A stretch of DNA of 64,000 nt from Ziziphus jujuba (taxonomy: Eukaryota; Streptophyta; Magnoliopsida; Rosales; Rhamnaceae). Under the pieces are notes generated by a model. The model searched no databases. It was given only the letters and a program-made list of their open reading frames with translations, and was not told the DNA's origin. Positions 10,904 through 21,300 of this stretch are shown piece by piece (position 1 is the first letter of the stretch; each line of letters starts with the position of its first letter). The position numbers and the translations under genes were made by a program. The stretch spans positions 14,198,001 to 14,262,000 of the forward strand of contig NC_083380.1 of the NCBI RefSeq assembly GCF_031755915.1, read 5' to 3'.

Positions 10904-10920
10904 TTATATATATATATATA
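10904..10920. repeat. (TA)n tract at the head-to-head viral junction
   Basis: A short TA microsatellite separates the minus-oriented intergenic fragment from the plus-oriented one. Endogenous florendoviruses have been reported to lie often beside TA repeats. Confidence 0.7.
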
Positions 10921-11411
10921 TTTCAAATCAATGTGTTTTTAGTTCATATAATCAATATATTTTCAATATTTTCTTTCTTGCTTGGCTGGTTCTACCACCT
11001 TAACACTCATTATTTATCTTCCTTGGCTGGCCTTGCAGCCTCTTCATTTACTTCTACTCTTAACATTATTTACTCACCCATGTCAATCTCATACTCACCC
11101 TTTTTGGTATCAGAGCCATAACTTTTCGATCTATATCTTGCTACTTTCTTTAGCACCTGTAGAGTGTTATATATGCTTAATTTATTTAGCTTCATATTTA
11201 CTTTCTGAAACTTTATCTTCTTCAATTTACTCTTGTTATACTGCTTTTTGTTTTTTTTTTTTTCCTTTGCTGAACTATGAATCCGAGTCTGAACTATAAA
11301 TCCCATGAGAGGTCTGAGAGGATGACTGTTTGAGAGGTTTAGAAACAGGATGGAGTAATATATGCAATAGTACGTCTAAGTTTATAAAGATTTAGGATTT
11401 AAATTTTGAAA
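10921..11411 (+). promoter_or_regulatory. EPRV leader with tRNA-Met primer binding site
   Basis: Non-coding viral sequence leading to the movement protein ATG at 11,412. TGGTATCAGAGC at 11,105-11,116 is a 12-nt match to the initiator-tRNA-Met primer binding sequence used by Caulimoviridae and marks position 1 of the viral map. Copy-III-like intergenic sequence lies upstream; 295 nt of leader with short uORF-sized frames lie downstream. The leader is repeated in opposite orientation at 22,770-23,045, where it stops just before the primer site. Confidence 0.75.
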
Positions 11412-12531
11412 ATGGATAGATTATTTAGGTCTAATTCTTCTATTAGTTCTAGATCATCACTAGATGGAAATCAAATACCAGATATAATCAACGAAGAAAA
11501 TAATAGTTTTTCTTCTAATCAATCAATCAATCATGACTGGAGTATTCCCCTAGTACCACATAGTGAAATTTATCATCACAAAACTTGGTCTTTATCCTCA
11601 TTTAAAAGTGAATTGCATATTAAAACAGTTGAACAAGTTCACACAATCAACAAAGATCACGAAACCTACCAACTACCTAGTAAAGATAATATTAAGAAAC
11701 ATAGACAAGATGCTCACCATTTCCTACATATAGGTTTAGTTCAAATTGGAATCAAACCCCTTAACGAAATTAGTAACCAATTCATCTATTTTATTATATC
11801 TTAGAGATGCTAGTTTTCAAAACTTTAATGAAAGTGTCTTTGGAGTCATAGAAACAAGTTTATGCAATGGTCCAGTTCATTTTGACTGTTACCCAGATTT
11901 TCTCATAAGTTTATCAGATCCATGCGTATTAAAATTTTTAACTTTAAATATAAAAACATCAGGCTATAGGTTTGAGGAAGCCAACCATTAGCTCTAATTT
12001 ACAGAATTCGTTATAAAGTCTCAAGAACTAACATGAACTTTAAAGCTAAAAAAATATAATGCTAGAGGTCATACAATGTTAATCTAGAGTCAATATCAAG
12101 ATTTAAATATCAAAATTCCTAAAATGATCGAATGGTCCGATGTCAATTTATCCTCTGATTGGGTATTAATTGATGTCCGATCTCCAACCCCTATTCAAAA
12201 TATTTTAACTAATACTGAGTTCATCTCACAATCTGTAGATGGGTCAGTAAGAATCACCTTTGATAGACAACCCAGATCTAATCAACTCTTAGGAGAAACC
12301 TCCTCAAGACAATCTTTTAATAAACCAATCATAGAATCAATATCTTCTGATAATATATCTAGAAGAGATCAAGAAATTGAAAAAGATTTACACAGAATTA
12401 AAATACAAGAATTAGAAAGCGAATTACAAAAATTAAGGTTAGAAAATGAAATGAAAAATCTCAAATTAAAATCAATCCATAACACTGGACAGGTTAGTCA
12501 ACCTTGTTACAATGATGAAGAAATTCAATAA
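11412..12531 (+). pseudogene. EPRV movement protein region (arm 1)
   Basis: This is the N-terminal part of the viral polyprotein. It starts MDRLFRSNSSISSRSSLDG at the ATG at 11,412, with a Ser-rich beginning, and continues into a 30K-type movement protein core (VFGVIETSLCNGPVHF, SLSDPCVLKFL, IKTSGYRF, ARGHTMLI, MIEWSDVNLSSDW). A Glu/Lys/Leu-rich probable coiled coil follows (EIEKDLHRIKIQELE, ~12,370-12,480). Movement proteins modify plasmodesmata for cell-to-cell spread. Here the reading frame is cut by a frameshift near 11,790, stops near 11,989 and 12,090, and a TAA at 12,529, so it is dead. Arm 2 carries the same region at 21,301-22,769. Confidence 0.75.
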
Positions 12532-13380
12532 ATTCAATCACCTATAGCATCAGACTTCATAGATCACCAATTAAATACACTAAATAAACCCTACAAACAA
12601 AATTGGAAACAGTTAGATAAAGAAATGATTTCTGCTAAAAATCATGACAAATTAATGAAATATAGACAATCACACACTAAAGATCAGAAAGAACATATCT
12701 AGCAAAGCTGGAAACATTTAATGTTACAAGTCCAATTTGATATACAATTTTTTGACTTTCTTTAAAAACATTATGATGAATTAAAAGATTTAAAAATATT
12801 AACTAAAGAAAAATGGATTAAATCCGATCAATCAACAATTATATCTAGTCATCCTTCAGTTGAAAAGATAATCATTCCTCATTTAAATAGTCAAATCATA
12901 GTTTCACCATTTAAAACTTTTACCCACAAAAGTAAAGATTTAATTAATGAACTTAGAAAGATTATTGAATAAAATAATTACACAAATCAAAGTATTATTA
13001 CCGTAGGCAAACAATTAGATAAAATAGAAACCAAAATTGATAATTCATCCAAAGAAGAAAATAAACCACAACTTCTCATAAAATTTCCAGATATAAAAAA
13101 AATTCCAACCCTTCCAACAAAAACAAGTCAACTCAGTCAACTCTTAAAAGAATTATAATTAAAAGCTCTAAATCCAAAAACGAAGCCTCCTCTTCCAATC
13201 TCGCCACTATTCACAATAATTCTTCTGCTGATTCAGAATCCAATCAATCTTCAACACCTAATCACCTTCATAGGCTTAAAAATCAAAAACCACGATTTAA
13301 TAAACAATGGACTACTAAACCCTTACCTCCAGAATTTCAAGAATCAAATCATAAAAATTAATTCTCTGTCAGTTCTGATA
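12532..13380 (+). pseudogene. EPRV polyprotein spacer before coat protein (arm 1)
   Basis: Broken frames continue the polyprotein: QNWKQLDKEMISAKNHDKL, KWIKSDQSTIISSHPSVEKI, FKTFTHKSKDLINELRKII, SIITVGKQLDKIETKID. It is Lys/Asp/Ser-rich, probably largely helical and disordered, with no known fold. There are stops near 12,700, 12,763 and 12,970, and a frameshift near 13,160. A TAA at 13,359-13,361 is shared with arm 2 (20,817-20,819), showing that the arms descend from one already damaged copy. Confidence 0.65.
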
Positions 13381-14340
13381 AATTATATGAATGGAATATC
13401 GATGGATTAAAAGAACAAGAAATCTTAAATAAATTACATCATATGTCAATGGTTTCTAATAGCTATTTTACTAATCAAAACCTTCCACAACCAGAAATTG
13501 TTGAATTGTTAGTTACAGGCTTTATCGGTACATTACATTACTGGTGCGAAAAACATTTAACAGATCAATCTAAATCAAAAATCATTTATGCCACTAAATT
13601 AGATGAAGAAGGATTTCCAATATTTAATGAAACCATAGGACAAGGTGTCCCAAATGGAGTCAATACCATGTTAGCCACAATAATTAGACATTTTATAGGA
13701 ACTCCCGCTGCTGTAACAAAAATAATACATAGTCAAATAAGTCAATTAACAAAGTTACATTATCCAACTCTTAGTGATTTTGAATGGTATGTACAAACCT
13801 TTACCACTGGAATTATGATGAGAGATGACAGTAATCAACAGTATTAGAAAGAAAAATTCATTAATGGTTTACCCCAATTATTTCCTAGAAAAATCAGAAA
13901 TGTCTTAAGTAATGATAGTGGTCACATAGATTACGATTCATTAACTTATGGAGACATAGTCTCAATAATAATAAAAAAAGAATTAAAAATGTGTACTGAC
14001 ATGAAAATAGCAAATAAATTAAATAATGATAAGAGAAAAAGGAAGTATGAATTAGGAAACTTTTGTCAACAACATGGTTTATCTTCAATAGCACCCTCTA
14101 GGAGAAATAAAATCAAAGAAAAATCAAATCGGAAACATTTCTGAAACAATTAATATTCCACCACTAAAGCTTATTACAAAACCAATAAATTCAATAAATC
14201 CAATCCTGATAAATTTTACAAATCAAATAAACACAGAAAAGATTCAAAAGATAAAACTAAAATCAAACGTTTTAAATGTAATGAATTTGGTCATTTTGCT
14301 AATGAATGTAAAGTTAAGCAAACAATCAAACAATTAGAGA
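13381..14340 (+). pseudogene. EPRV coat protein and zinc knuckle (arm 1)
   Basis: Coat protein core: FSVSSDKLYEWNIDGL, VELLVTGFIGTLHYWCEKHL, MLATIIRHFIGTPAAV, LSDFEWYVQTFTTGIMMRD, FINGLPQLFPRKIRNVL, HIDYDSLTYGDIVS. It ends in the zinc knuckle at 14,268-14,310, read as RFKCNEFGHFANEC. The first Cys of the C-x2-C-x4-H-x4-C motif is Arg (CGT; copy III has TGT), so metal binding is lost. A stop at about 13,847 and a frame change near 13,970-14,160 also break it. In arm 2 the zinc knuckle segment is deleted altogether. Confidence 0.78.
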
Positions 14341-15335
14341 TTCCAGAAGATCAAAAACAAAACTTAATCAATGTCTTAGGAATTCAAAACACAGATAGTG
14401 AACAGAGTGAAAATGACATCTATACTGAATCAAGTTATGATGAATCCAGTAATCATTCTACATCAACTAATGACACAGATAATCCTAATATCACTTTAGG
14501 ATGTTTAGATGCTTGTTGTTTAGATACTTGTTGCAATAAATCAATTAATGTCTTAACTAAATCTATTAAAGAAGAAGATATAATATTATAATTACTTAGC
14601 AAACTAGATAATCCAAAGGAACGAATAGAACATATGAAAAAATACAAAAAGATCATAACCACTAATCACCAAGAATCTCATCAACTTAATAAAGGTACTC
14701 AAAAAATCTGTTTAACAGAAGCCTTACAAATATTTAATAAATAAATAAAATAAACAAATAACTGTCCAAGATTTACAAGTGGAAATCAAAACAATTAAGT
14801 CTGAAATCAAAGAATTAAAATTAGAAAACCACTTAATTAGACACCAATTACAATTTATCCAAGAACATCCTCAGAAACTTATTTGTAATGAACATAATAA
14901 AAAAAGTAGATGAATCTCTCGCACAGAAAGAAGGATCTTCCCACAAAAATTGTCTTGCTTCAATTCACAAAATCAAGCTTAGAAAATGGCATATACAAAT
15001 TACACCAATCATTAAGAGATTTTCAATTCACCACAATTGCACTTTTAGATTCAGGTGCAGATTTAAATTGTGTTCAAAAAAGTCTTATACCTAGTAAATA
15101 TTATACTAAAACTAAAGAAGATTAAACTCTACTAATGGAAGCAAAATGGATTTACAATATGAAATCAATCATGCACATATTTGTCATAATAAATTTGTTT
15201 CAAAACATCCTTTGTCCTTGTTGGAAACATGACAGATCAAGTAATTTTTGGTATTCCGTTTCTTTCTTTATTATATCCATTCACCACAGAAAATGATGGA
15301 CTAATCAGTTATCCTTTAGGAGAAAAAAGTTAAAT
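14341..15335 (+). pseudogene. EPRV linker and protease (arm 1)
   Basis: An acidic linker with a Cys cluster (DACCLDTCCNK, ~14,508-14,545) and a Lys/Glu-rich helical stretch lead to the protease motif LLDSGADLNCVQKSLIPSKY at about 15,045-15,105, where the catalytic Asp is retained. Frames then break (15,125 and after) through the region matching MDLQYEINHAHIC... to about 15,335. Where a full virus would continue into RT, this copy goes directly into ORF2 sequence, so RT and RNase H are missing. Confidence 0.72.
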
Positions 15336-17174
15336 TTGAACTCATCCAAAAATCACATAATATACAAACATTCAAGGACAATTCAATTTCAAAATCCATT
15401 ACTCAAGTCGAAGTCATTAATTCTACAACTCCCTTTTATCTTGCTTCATCCAAAATTAATTTTGTTCTTCCAATCCATTTTCATTCTGAAAATCAGATTT
15501 CTTTTCAAGACATTTTGCTCCATCAAATAATTTTTTGTATTGTATTATATATATGTTTTTCACAGATGTTTTCAAATTATGTTCATAAAATCAATAAAAA
15601 ATCAAATTTATTTGTCCCTCTAACAACCTTTCCTTGCAGAATGTCCCGACCAATTGGAAACATGGTAATAGAAAACAATTCTATTCCAATATGGAGCATA
15701 GAAGTTGAGGAAAGAAATTTCCCAACTCAGTTTACATTAGATACTCCCCAAAGAGCTTTGATAAACTATGTTTGGAATGCTACACATTTTGACAGTGAAG
15801 AATAACAGTCTGAATTTTTTAATCACGTCGAAAACCTTTGCTTTTATTTGTAATCCATTAAAGAAAAGCCCAACAGCCAATATTTTTCTCATTACCTTGT
15901 GTTTAATAATCAAAACCTTGGCTTATATAAAACGTGGTCCCAGGTAGCCCATGCCATAGCTGGTTAATTAGGAACCCAGCACCGTGGTTTCTATAGTTTA
16001 AGGGAAGCCTTACAAGTAACCCTTCGTGAATTAAGCTCCCATGCCTTCATTCACCCATAGGTAAAATGGATTCGGAATTCTCTCGCACATTTCGTTTTGT
16101 CACAAATCAACACAGTAATGAACCTTTCAGTTCTAGAATTGCCTATAGGATGCAACAACCCATCAATCATTCTCTCACAGTCCTTGTAGATCCACAAAAT
16201 CCAATACCTTAACGGGATACGTCGAGGCCCAAGAAAAGAAAAGGTTCTACTAGCTCCCAAAACAGTAGTGCACTTCGTTATCCAAGAGTCCAAACTAAGT
16301 CCCACACACTACCTTGGTGTCCAGCTCGTATATTCTTCTATCCTAATCAATGGTTATAGCAAGTTGGCTTACCCAGAGAAATTATTTCTGCTATTTGGAC
16401 AATAAAAAAGAAACAATTCTATAAAGAGTACAGCTTCCTCCATCCAAAGAATGCTCATCTCCTTTGTAGAATATCCAGGCACTTGTCCGCGAGGAATGTA
16501 TGTGTATGCCGAAGCTGCCTTACTATCCTCCAACAAAAAATGTGACCTAGCCACAATTCAACTTTATCATGTGGGATGTGCTCACGAAATTGGCTTTGCT
16601 GTTCACAAAGTTGGACTATGTGCTAAGACCTTTCATACTTGTATCTTCAAAGGACAACTTATCACATGGGAAAAATTATTTGATTGGGGACTGATTAGTA
16701 CTATCATCTTTTCTTACATGGATCAAGCCCAAGCTTGTCTTGAATTATTAAAGATGGGAATCATGTGCCTGTTTATACCTCATCATTATAGTCCTTTAAA
16801 GCAATGATATGTTGTTGTATAGATCACATCAACCCCTCTTGAATGGATCCATGGATGGGAACTGGCAAGGCATGTCATCACCCTTGAAAAATCCAAACAT
16901 GCCCATAATCACTTCAGGTTTGACCAAGAAATCAGAAGATGTTCTACTCCGTTCACAAAACAACTACGCCATTGGATATCTTCTATCTTTGGCGATAATT
17001 TCACTCTCCACGAAATTTATAAAAAGTACTTCTTGGCCAAAGAAAATCAATATACCAGTATCTAAATCCATAACAGCTTCTCTACTATCTAGAATGATGT
17101 TTACACCTCATTTCACAACAAAATATTATATCCAGACCTTGTTGATGCATACCACAGAATGCTCACAAAGCACA
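15336..17174 (+). pseudogene. EPRV ORF2 with viroplasmin-like domain (arm 1)
   Basis: A second viral ORF fused after the protease remnant. Parts in order: FPTQFTLDTPQRALINYVWN (15,718-15,785); a segment at about 15,878-16,035 (YFSHYLVFNNQNLGLYKTWS ... HRGFYSLREALQVTLREL) with the pattern of the RNase H-like viroplasmin/transactivator N-domain (Cauli_VI type) of caulimovirus P6; a basic Ser/Arg region; then a conserved C-terminal domain of unknown function with a Cys/His cluster (KKCDLATIQLYHVGCAHEIG, 16,451-16,807). Stops at about 15,803, 15,853, 15,967, 16,805 and others. P6-type proteins form inclusion bodies and allow reinitiation of translation on polycistronic RNA; that role is inference here. 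Truncated at the inverted-repeat junction. Confidence 0.62.
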
Positions 17175-19440
17175 AGACCAAAAGTAACTCAGCTCTGTCA
17201 TTAATTCCAAAATTCATTGTGACTTAGCCTTCCATCATGTTGGTGATGTTGATGGCTTCTTCATCTTCAAACTGATAGACATCATCTTCGTCTTGGTCAA
17301 AATCTAGATCTTCTTATGATTCCTTATTAGCTTCAAGATTGACAGTCTTATGCTTTGTGAGCATTCTGTGGTATGCATCAACAAGGTCTGGATATAATAT
17401 TTTGTTGTGAAATGAGGTGTAAACATCATTCCAGACAGCAGAGAAGCTATTATGGATGTAGATATTGGTATATTGATTTTCTTTGGCCAGGAAGTACTTT
17501 TTATAAACTTTGTGGATAGTGAAATTATCGCCAAAGACAGAAGCTATCAAATGGCATAGTTGTTTTGTGAATGGAGCAGAACATCTTCTGATTTCTTGGT
17601 CAAACCTAAGGTGATTATGGGCATGTTTGGATTTTTCAAGGGTGATGACATGCCTTGCTGGTTCCCATCCATAGATCCATTCAGGAGGGGTTGATATGAT
17701 GTGTACAATGACGTATCCTTGCTTTAAAGGACTATAATGATGAAGTATAAACAGGCACATGATTCCCATCTTTAATAATTCAAGACAAGCTTGGGCTTGA
17801 TCCATGTGAGAAAAGGTGATAGTACTAATCAGTCCCCAATCAAATAATTTTTCCCATATGACATAGTCCAACTTTGTGAATGGCAAAGCCAATTTCATGA
17901 GCACATCCTACATGATAAAGTTGAATTATGGCAAGGTCACATTTTTCACATTTTTTATTGGAGGGTAGTAAGGCAGCTTCGGCATACACATACATTCCTT
18001 GTGGACAAGTGTATGGATATTCTAAAAAGGAGATGAGCATTCTTTGGAGGAAACTGTACTCTTCATAGAATTGTTTATTTTTTATTGTCCAAATAACAAA
18101 AATAATTTCTCTGGGTAGGCCAGCTTGTCATAACCATTGATTGGGATAGAAGAATATACGAGCTGGACACTAGGGTAGTGTGTGGGACTTAGTTTGGGTT
18201 GTTGGGTAACAAAGTGCACTACTATTTTGGGAACTAGTAGAACCTTTGTTTTTCTTGGGCCTAGATGTATCTTTGGTCATCTTTTGTGTTTTGGCTAGAC
18301 GACTCCAATAGTCTAATTCCTTTTGGAGGTTATTATAATGGACACCAAGGACATCATTTCTATGCATTAGGATTAGGATTTGGATTTGGTGTTCTAAACA
18401 ATCGTTGTCATACTTAAGCTTATGTATTTGGTGTTCCAAAGGGTGATCTAAATATGGATTTTGAATAAGATTAAATGGACTCTGTTGTGGGGCAACAGAA
18501 TCGTATGGATTAATTTTGTTATGAAAATGTAATGGAGAAGATGACGATGATCCATATACCTATTGAGGTATTGGATTTTGTGGATCTACCAGAACTGTGA
18601 GAGGATGAATTGATGGGTTGTTGCATCCTATGGGCAGTTCTAGATCTGGAACGTTGATTGCTATGTTGATTTGTGACAAAACGAAATGTGTGGGAGAATT
18701 TCGGATCCATTTTTACCCATGGGTGAATGAAGTCATGGGGGCCTAATTCATGAAGGGTTACTTGTAAGGCTTCCCTTAAACTATAGAAACCGCGATACTA
18801 GTTTTCCTAATTGACCAGCTATGGCATGGGCTACTTGGGACCATGTTTTATATAAGCCAGGGTTTTGATTATTAAACACAAGGTAATGAGAAAAATATTG
18901 GCTGATAGGTTTTTCTTTAATGGATTGTAAATAAAAGCAAAGGTTTTTGAGGTGGTTAGAAAATTTAGGCTGTTGTTCTTCACTGTCGAAATGCGTATAA
19001 TTCCAAATAGAGTTTATCAAAGCTCATTGGGTAGTATCTAATGTAAACTAAGTTGAAAATTTTCTTTCCTCAACTTTTGTGCTCCATATTGGAATAAAAT
19101 TGTTTTTGATTACCATGTAACCAATTGGTCAGGACATTTTGCCAGGAAAGGTTGTTAGAGGGATAAATAAAATTATTATTGATTTGAGGAACATAATTTG
19201 AATACATCTGTGAAAAACATACATATAATACAAGACAAAAAATGATTTGTTGGAGAGAAATGTAAAAATGATTTGTTGGATAGAAATGTAAAAATGATTT
19301 GTTGGATAGAAATGTTTTGAAAAGAAATCCGATTTTCAGAATGAAAATGGATTGGAAGAACAGAATTAATTGTGGATGAACAAGACAAAAACAAGTTGTA
19401 GAATTAATGATTTGGATTTGAGAAATGGATTTTGAAATTG
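17175..19440 (-). pseudogene. EPRV ORF2 with viroplasmin-like domain (arm 2)
   Basis: Mirror copy of the arm 1 ORF2, longer at its C-terminus. On the minus strand: viroplasmin-like domain at about 18,745-18,905 (QYFSHYLVFNNQNPGLYKTW, then SQVAHAIAGQ); Arg/Ser-rich stretch (NQHSNQRSRSRTAHRMQQP); coiled coil (KLKYDNDCLEHQIQILILM, 18,300-18,440); Cys/His cluster (NKKCEKCDLAIIQLYHVGC); a 196-residue open stretch at 17,314-17,904; and an acidic tail (EDLDFDQDEDDVYQFEDEE) ending at a TAA at 17,224-17,226. Stops and frame changes occur near 17,327, 17,900, 18,115, 18,560 and 19,020. A 26-bp triplication at 19,242-19,318 also shifts the frame. No RT or RNase H lies upstream, as in arm 1. Confidence 0.62.
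19242..19318. repeat. 26-bp tandem triplication in arm 2
   Basis: Three near-identical units beginning ATGATTTGTTGGA at 19,242, 19,268 and 19,294, followed by AGAAATGTAAAA. Arm 1 has one unit. The period is not a multiple of three, so it adds a frameshift to dead ORF2. Confidence 0.9.
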
Positions 19441-20150
19441 AATTGTCTTTAATGTTTGTATATTATGTGATTTTTGGATGAATTCAAATTTAACTTTTTT
19501 CTCCTAAAGGATAACTGATTATTCCATCATTTTCTGTGGTGAATGGATATAATAACAAAAGAAATGGAATACCTAAAATTACTTGATCTGTCATGTTTCT
19601 AACAAGGACAAATGATGTTTTGAAACAAATTTTATTATGACAAATATGTGCATGATTGATTTCATATTGAAAATCCATTTTGCTTCCATTAGCTGAGTTC
19701 TTTCTTTAGTTTTAGTATAATATTTACTAGGTATAAAACCTTGAACACAATTTAAGTCTGTACCTGAATCTAAAAGTGCAATTGTGGTGAATTGAGAATC
19801 TTTAATGATTATTGTAATTTGTATATGCCATTTTCTAACCTTGATTTTGTGAATTAAAGCGAGACAATTTTCGTGGGAAGATCCTTCTTCCTGTGCGAGA
19901 GATTCATCTACTTTTTGATTATGTTCATTACACATAAGTTTATTAGGATGTTCTTGGATAAATTGTAATTGGTGTTTGATTAAGTAGTTTTCTAATTTTA
20001 ATTCTTTAATCTCAAACTTAATTGTTTTAATTTCTACTTGTAAATCTTGGATAGTTATTTGTTTATCTTTTGATTTATTAAATGTTTGTGAGGCTTCTAT
20101 TAAACAGAATTTTTGAGTACCTTGATTAAGTTGATGAGATTCTTGGTTTT
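19441..20150 (-). pseudogene. EPRV protease and linker (arm 2)
   Basis: The minus strand carries LLDSGTDLNCVQGFIPSKYY (about 19,735-19,790), the DSG protease motif with catalytic Asp, then MDFQYEINHAHICHNKICF and MTDQVILGIPFLLLLYPFTT (19,490-19,678). Upstream is the helical linker (QITIQDLQVEIKTIKFEIKE, ~20,000-20,070). The two parts are in different frames. Upstream of about 20,150 the sequence skips ~600 bp relative to arm 1, losing the zinc knuckle and the Cys-cluster linker. Confidence 0.7.
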
Positions 20151-21300
20151 TCTCTTATCATTATTTAATTGATTTGCTATTTTCATGTTAATACACATTT
20201 TTAATCATTCTTTTTTTATTATTGAGACTATGTCTCCATAAGTTAATGAATCGTAATCTATATGACCGATATCATTACTTAAGGCATTTGTTATTTTCTA
20301 GCAAATAATTGGGGTAAACCATTAATGAATTTTTTTTTCCGAAAGGGTTGATTACTATCATCTCTCATCATAATTTCAGTACTAAAGGTTTGTACATACC
20401 ATTCGAAATCACTACGAGTTGGACAATGTAAATTTGTTAATTGATTATGTATTCTTTCTGTTACAGCTGTGGGGGTTCTTATAAAATGTCTAATTATTGT
20501 GGGCTAACAGCGTATTGACTCCATCTGGGACACCTTGTACAATGCTTTCATTAAATATTGGAAATCCTTCTTTATCTAATTTAGTGGCATAAATGATTTC
20601 TGATTTAGATTAATCTATTAAATGTTTTTCCCACCAGTAATGTAATGTAACGGTAAAGCCTGTAACTAATAATTCGACAATTTCTGGTTGTGGAAGATTT
20701 TGATTAGTAAAATAGTTATTAGCAATCATTAACATATGATGTAATTTATTTAAGATTTCTTGTTCTTTTAATCCATCAATATTCCATTCATATAATTTAT
20801 CGGAACTGACAGAGAATTAATTTTTATGATTTGATTCTTGAAATTCTGGAGGTAAAGGTTTAGTAGTCCATTATTTATTAAATCGTGGTTTGTTATTTTT
20901 AAGCCTATGAAGGTGATTAGGTGTTGAAGATTGATTTGATTCTGAATCAGAAGAAGAGTGATTGTGAATAGTGGCGAGATTGGAAGAGGAGGCTTCGTTT
21001 TTGGATGTTGAAGCTTTTACTTGTAATTTTTTTAAGAATTGACTGAGTTGATTTGTTTTTGTTGGAAGGGTTGGAATTTTTTTAATATCTGAAAATTTTA
21101 TGAGGGGTTGTGGTTTATTTTCTTCTTTGGATGAATTATCAATTTTGGTTTTTATTTTATCTAATTGTTTGCCTACGGTAATAATGCTTTGATTTGTGTA
21201 ATTATTTTGTTCAACAATCTTTCTAAGTTCATTAATTAAATCTTTACTTCCATGGGTAAAAGTTTTAAATGGTGAAGCCATAATTTGACTATTTAAGTGA
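20151..21300 (-). pseudogene. EPRV coat protein (arm 2)
   Basis: The minus strand reads PFKTFTHGSKDLINELRKIV ... SIITVGKQLDKIKTKID ... a Ser/Asn-rich stretch ending LHRLKNNKPRFNK, then after stops LYEWNIDGLKEQEILNKLHH, VELLVTGFTVTLHYWWEKHL and later fragments. The nonsense codon at 20,817-20,819 matches that at 13,359-13,361 of arm 1. There are further stops and a frameshift near 20,500. The zinc knuckle is deleted. Confidence 0.7.

Larger units (their letters stand above)
10149..10904 (-). promoter_or_regulatory. EPRV intergenic region with 35S-like promoter
   Basis: About 755 bp without a gene. On the minus strand it has the layout of a caulimovirid intergenic region: a hairpin (10,763-10,793), then a TATA box TATATAAA at 10,570-10,577 in the context GCCTATATAAAGGAGC, then ~420 nt of transcribed leader. 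The leader part at 10,150-10,310 (TTGGCTGGTTCTACAGCC; TTCTTGGTTGGCTTTGCCGC) matches the plus-strand sequence at 10,975-11,060 just ahead of the primer binding site, which ties both to the same virus. Promoter activity is inferred, not shown. Confidence 0.55.

Noticed and set aside
11105..11116. tRNA-Met primer site as that of an LTR retrotransposon
   Set aside because: No LTR end precedes it and the viral leader and movement protein follow; Caulimoviridae use the same primer.
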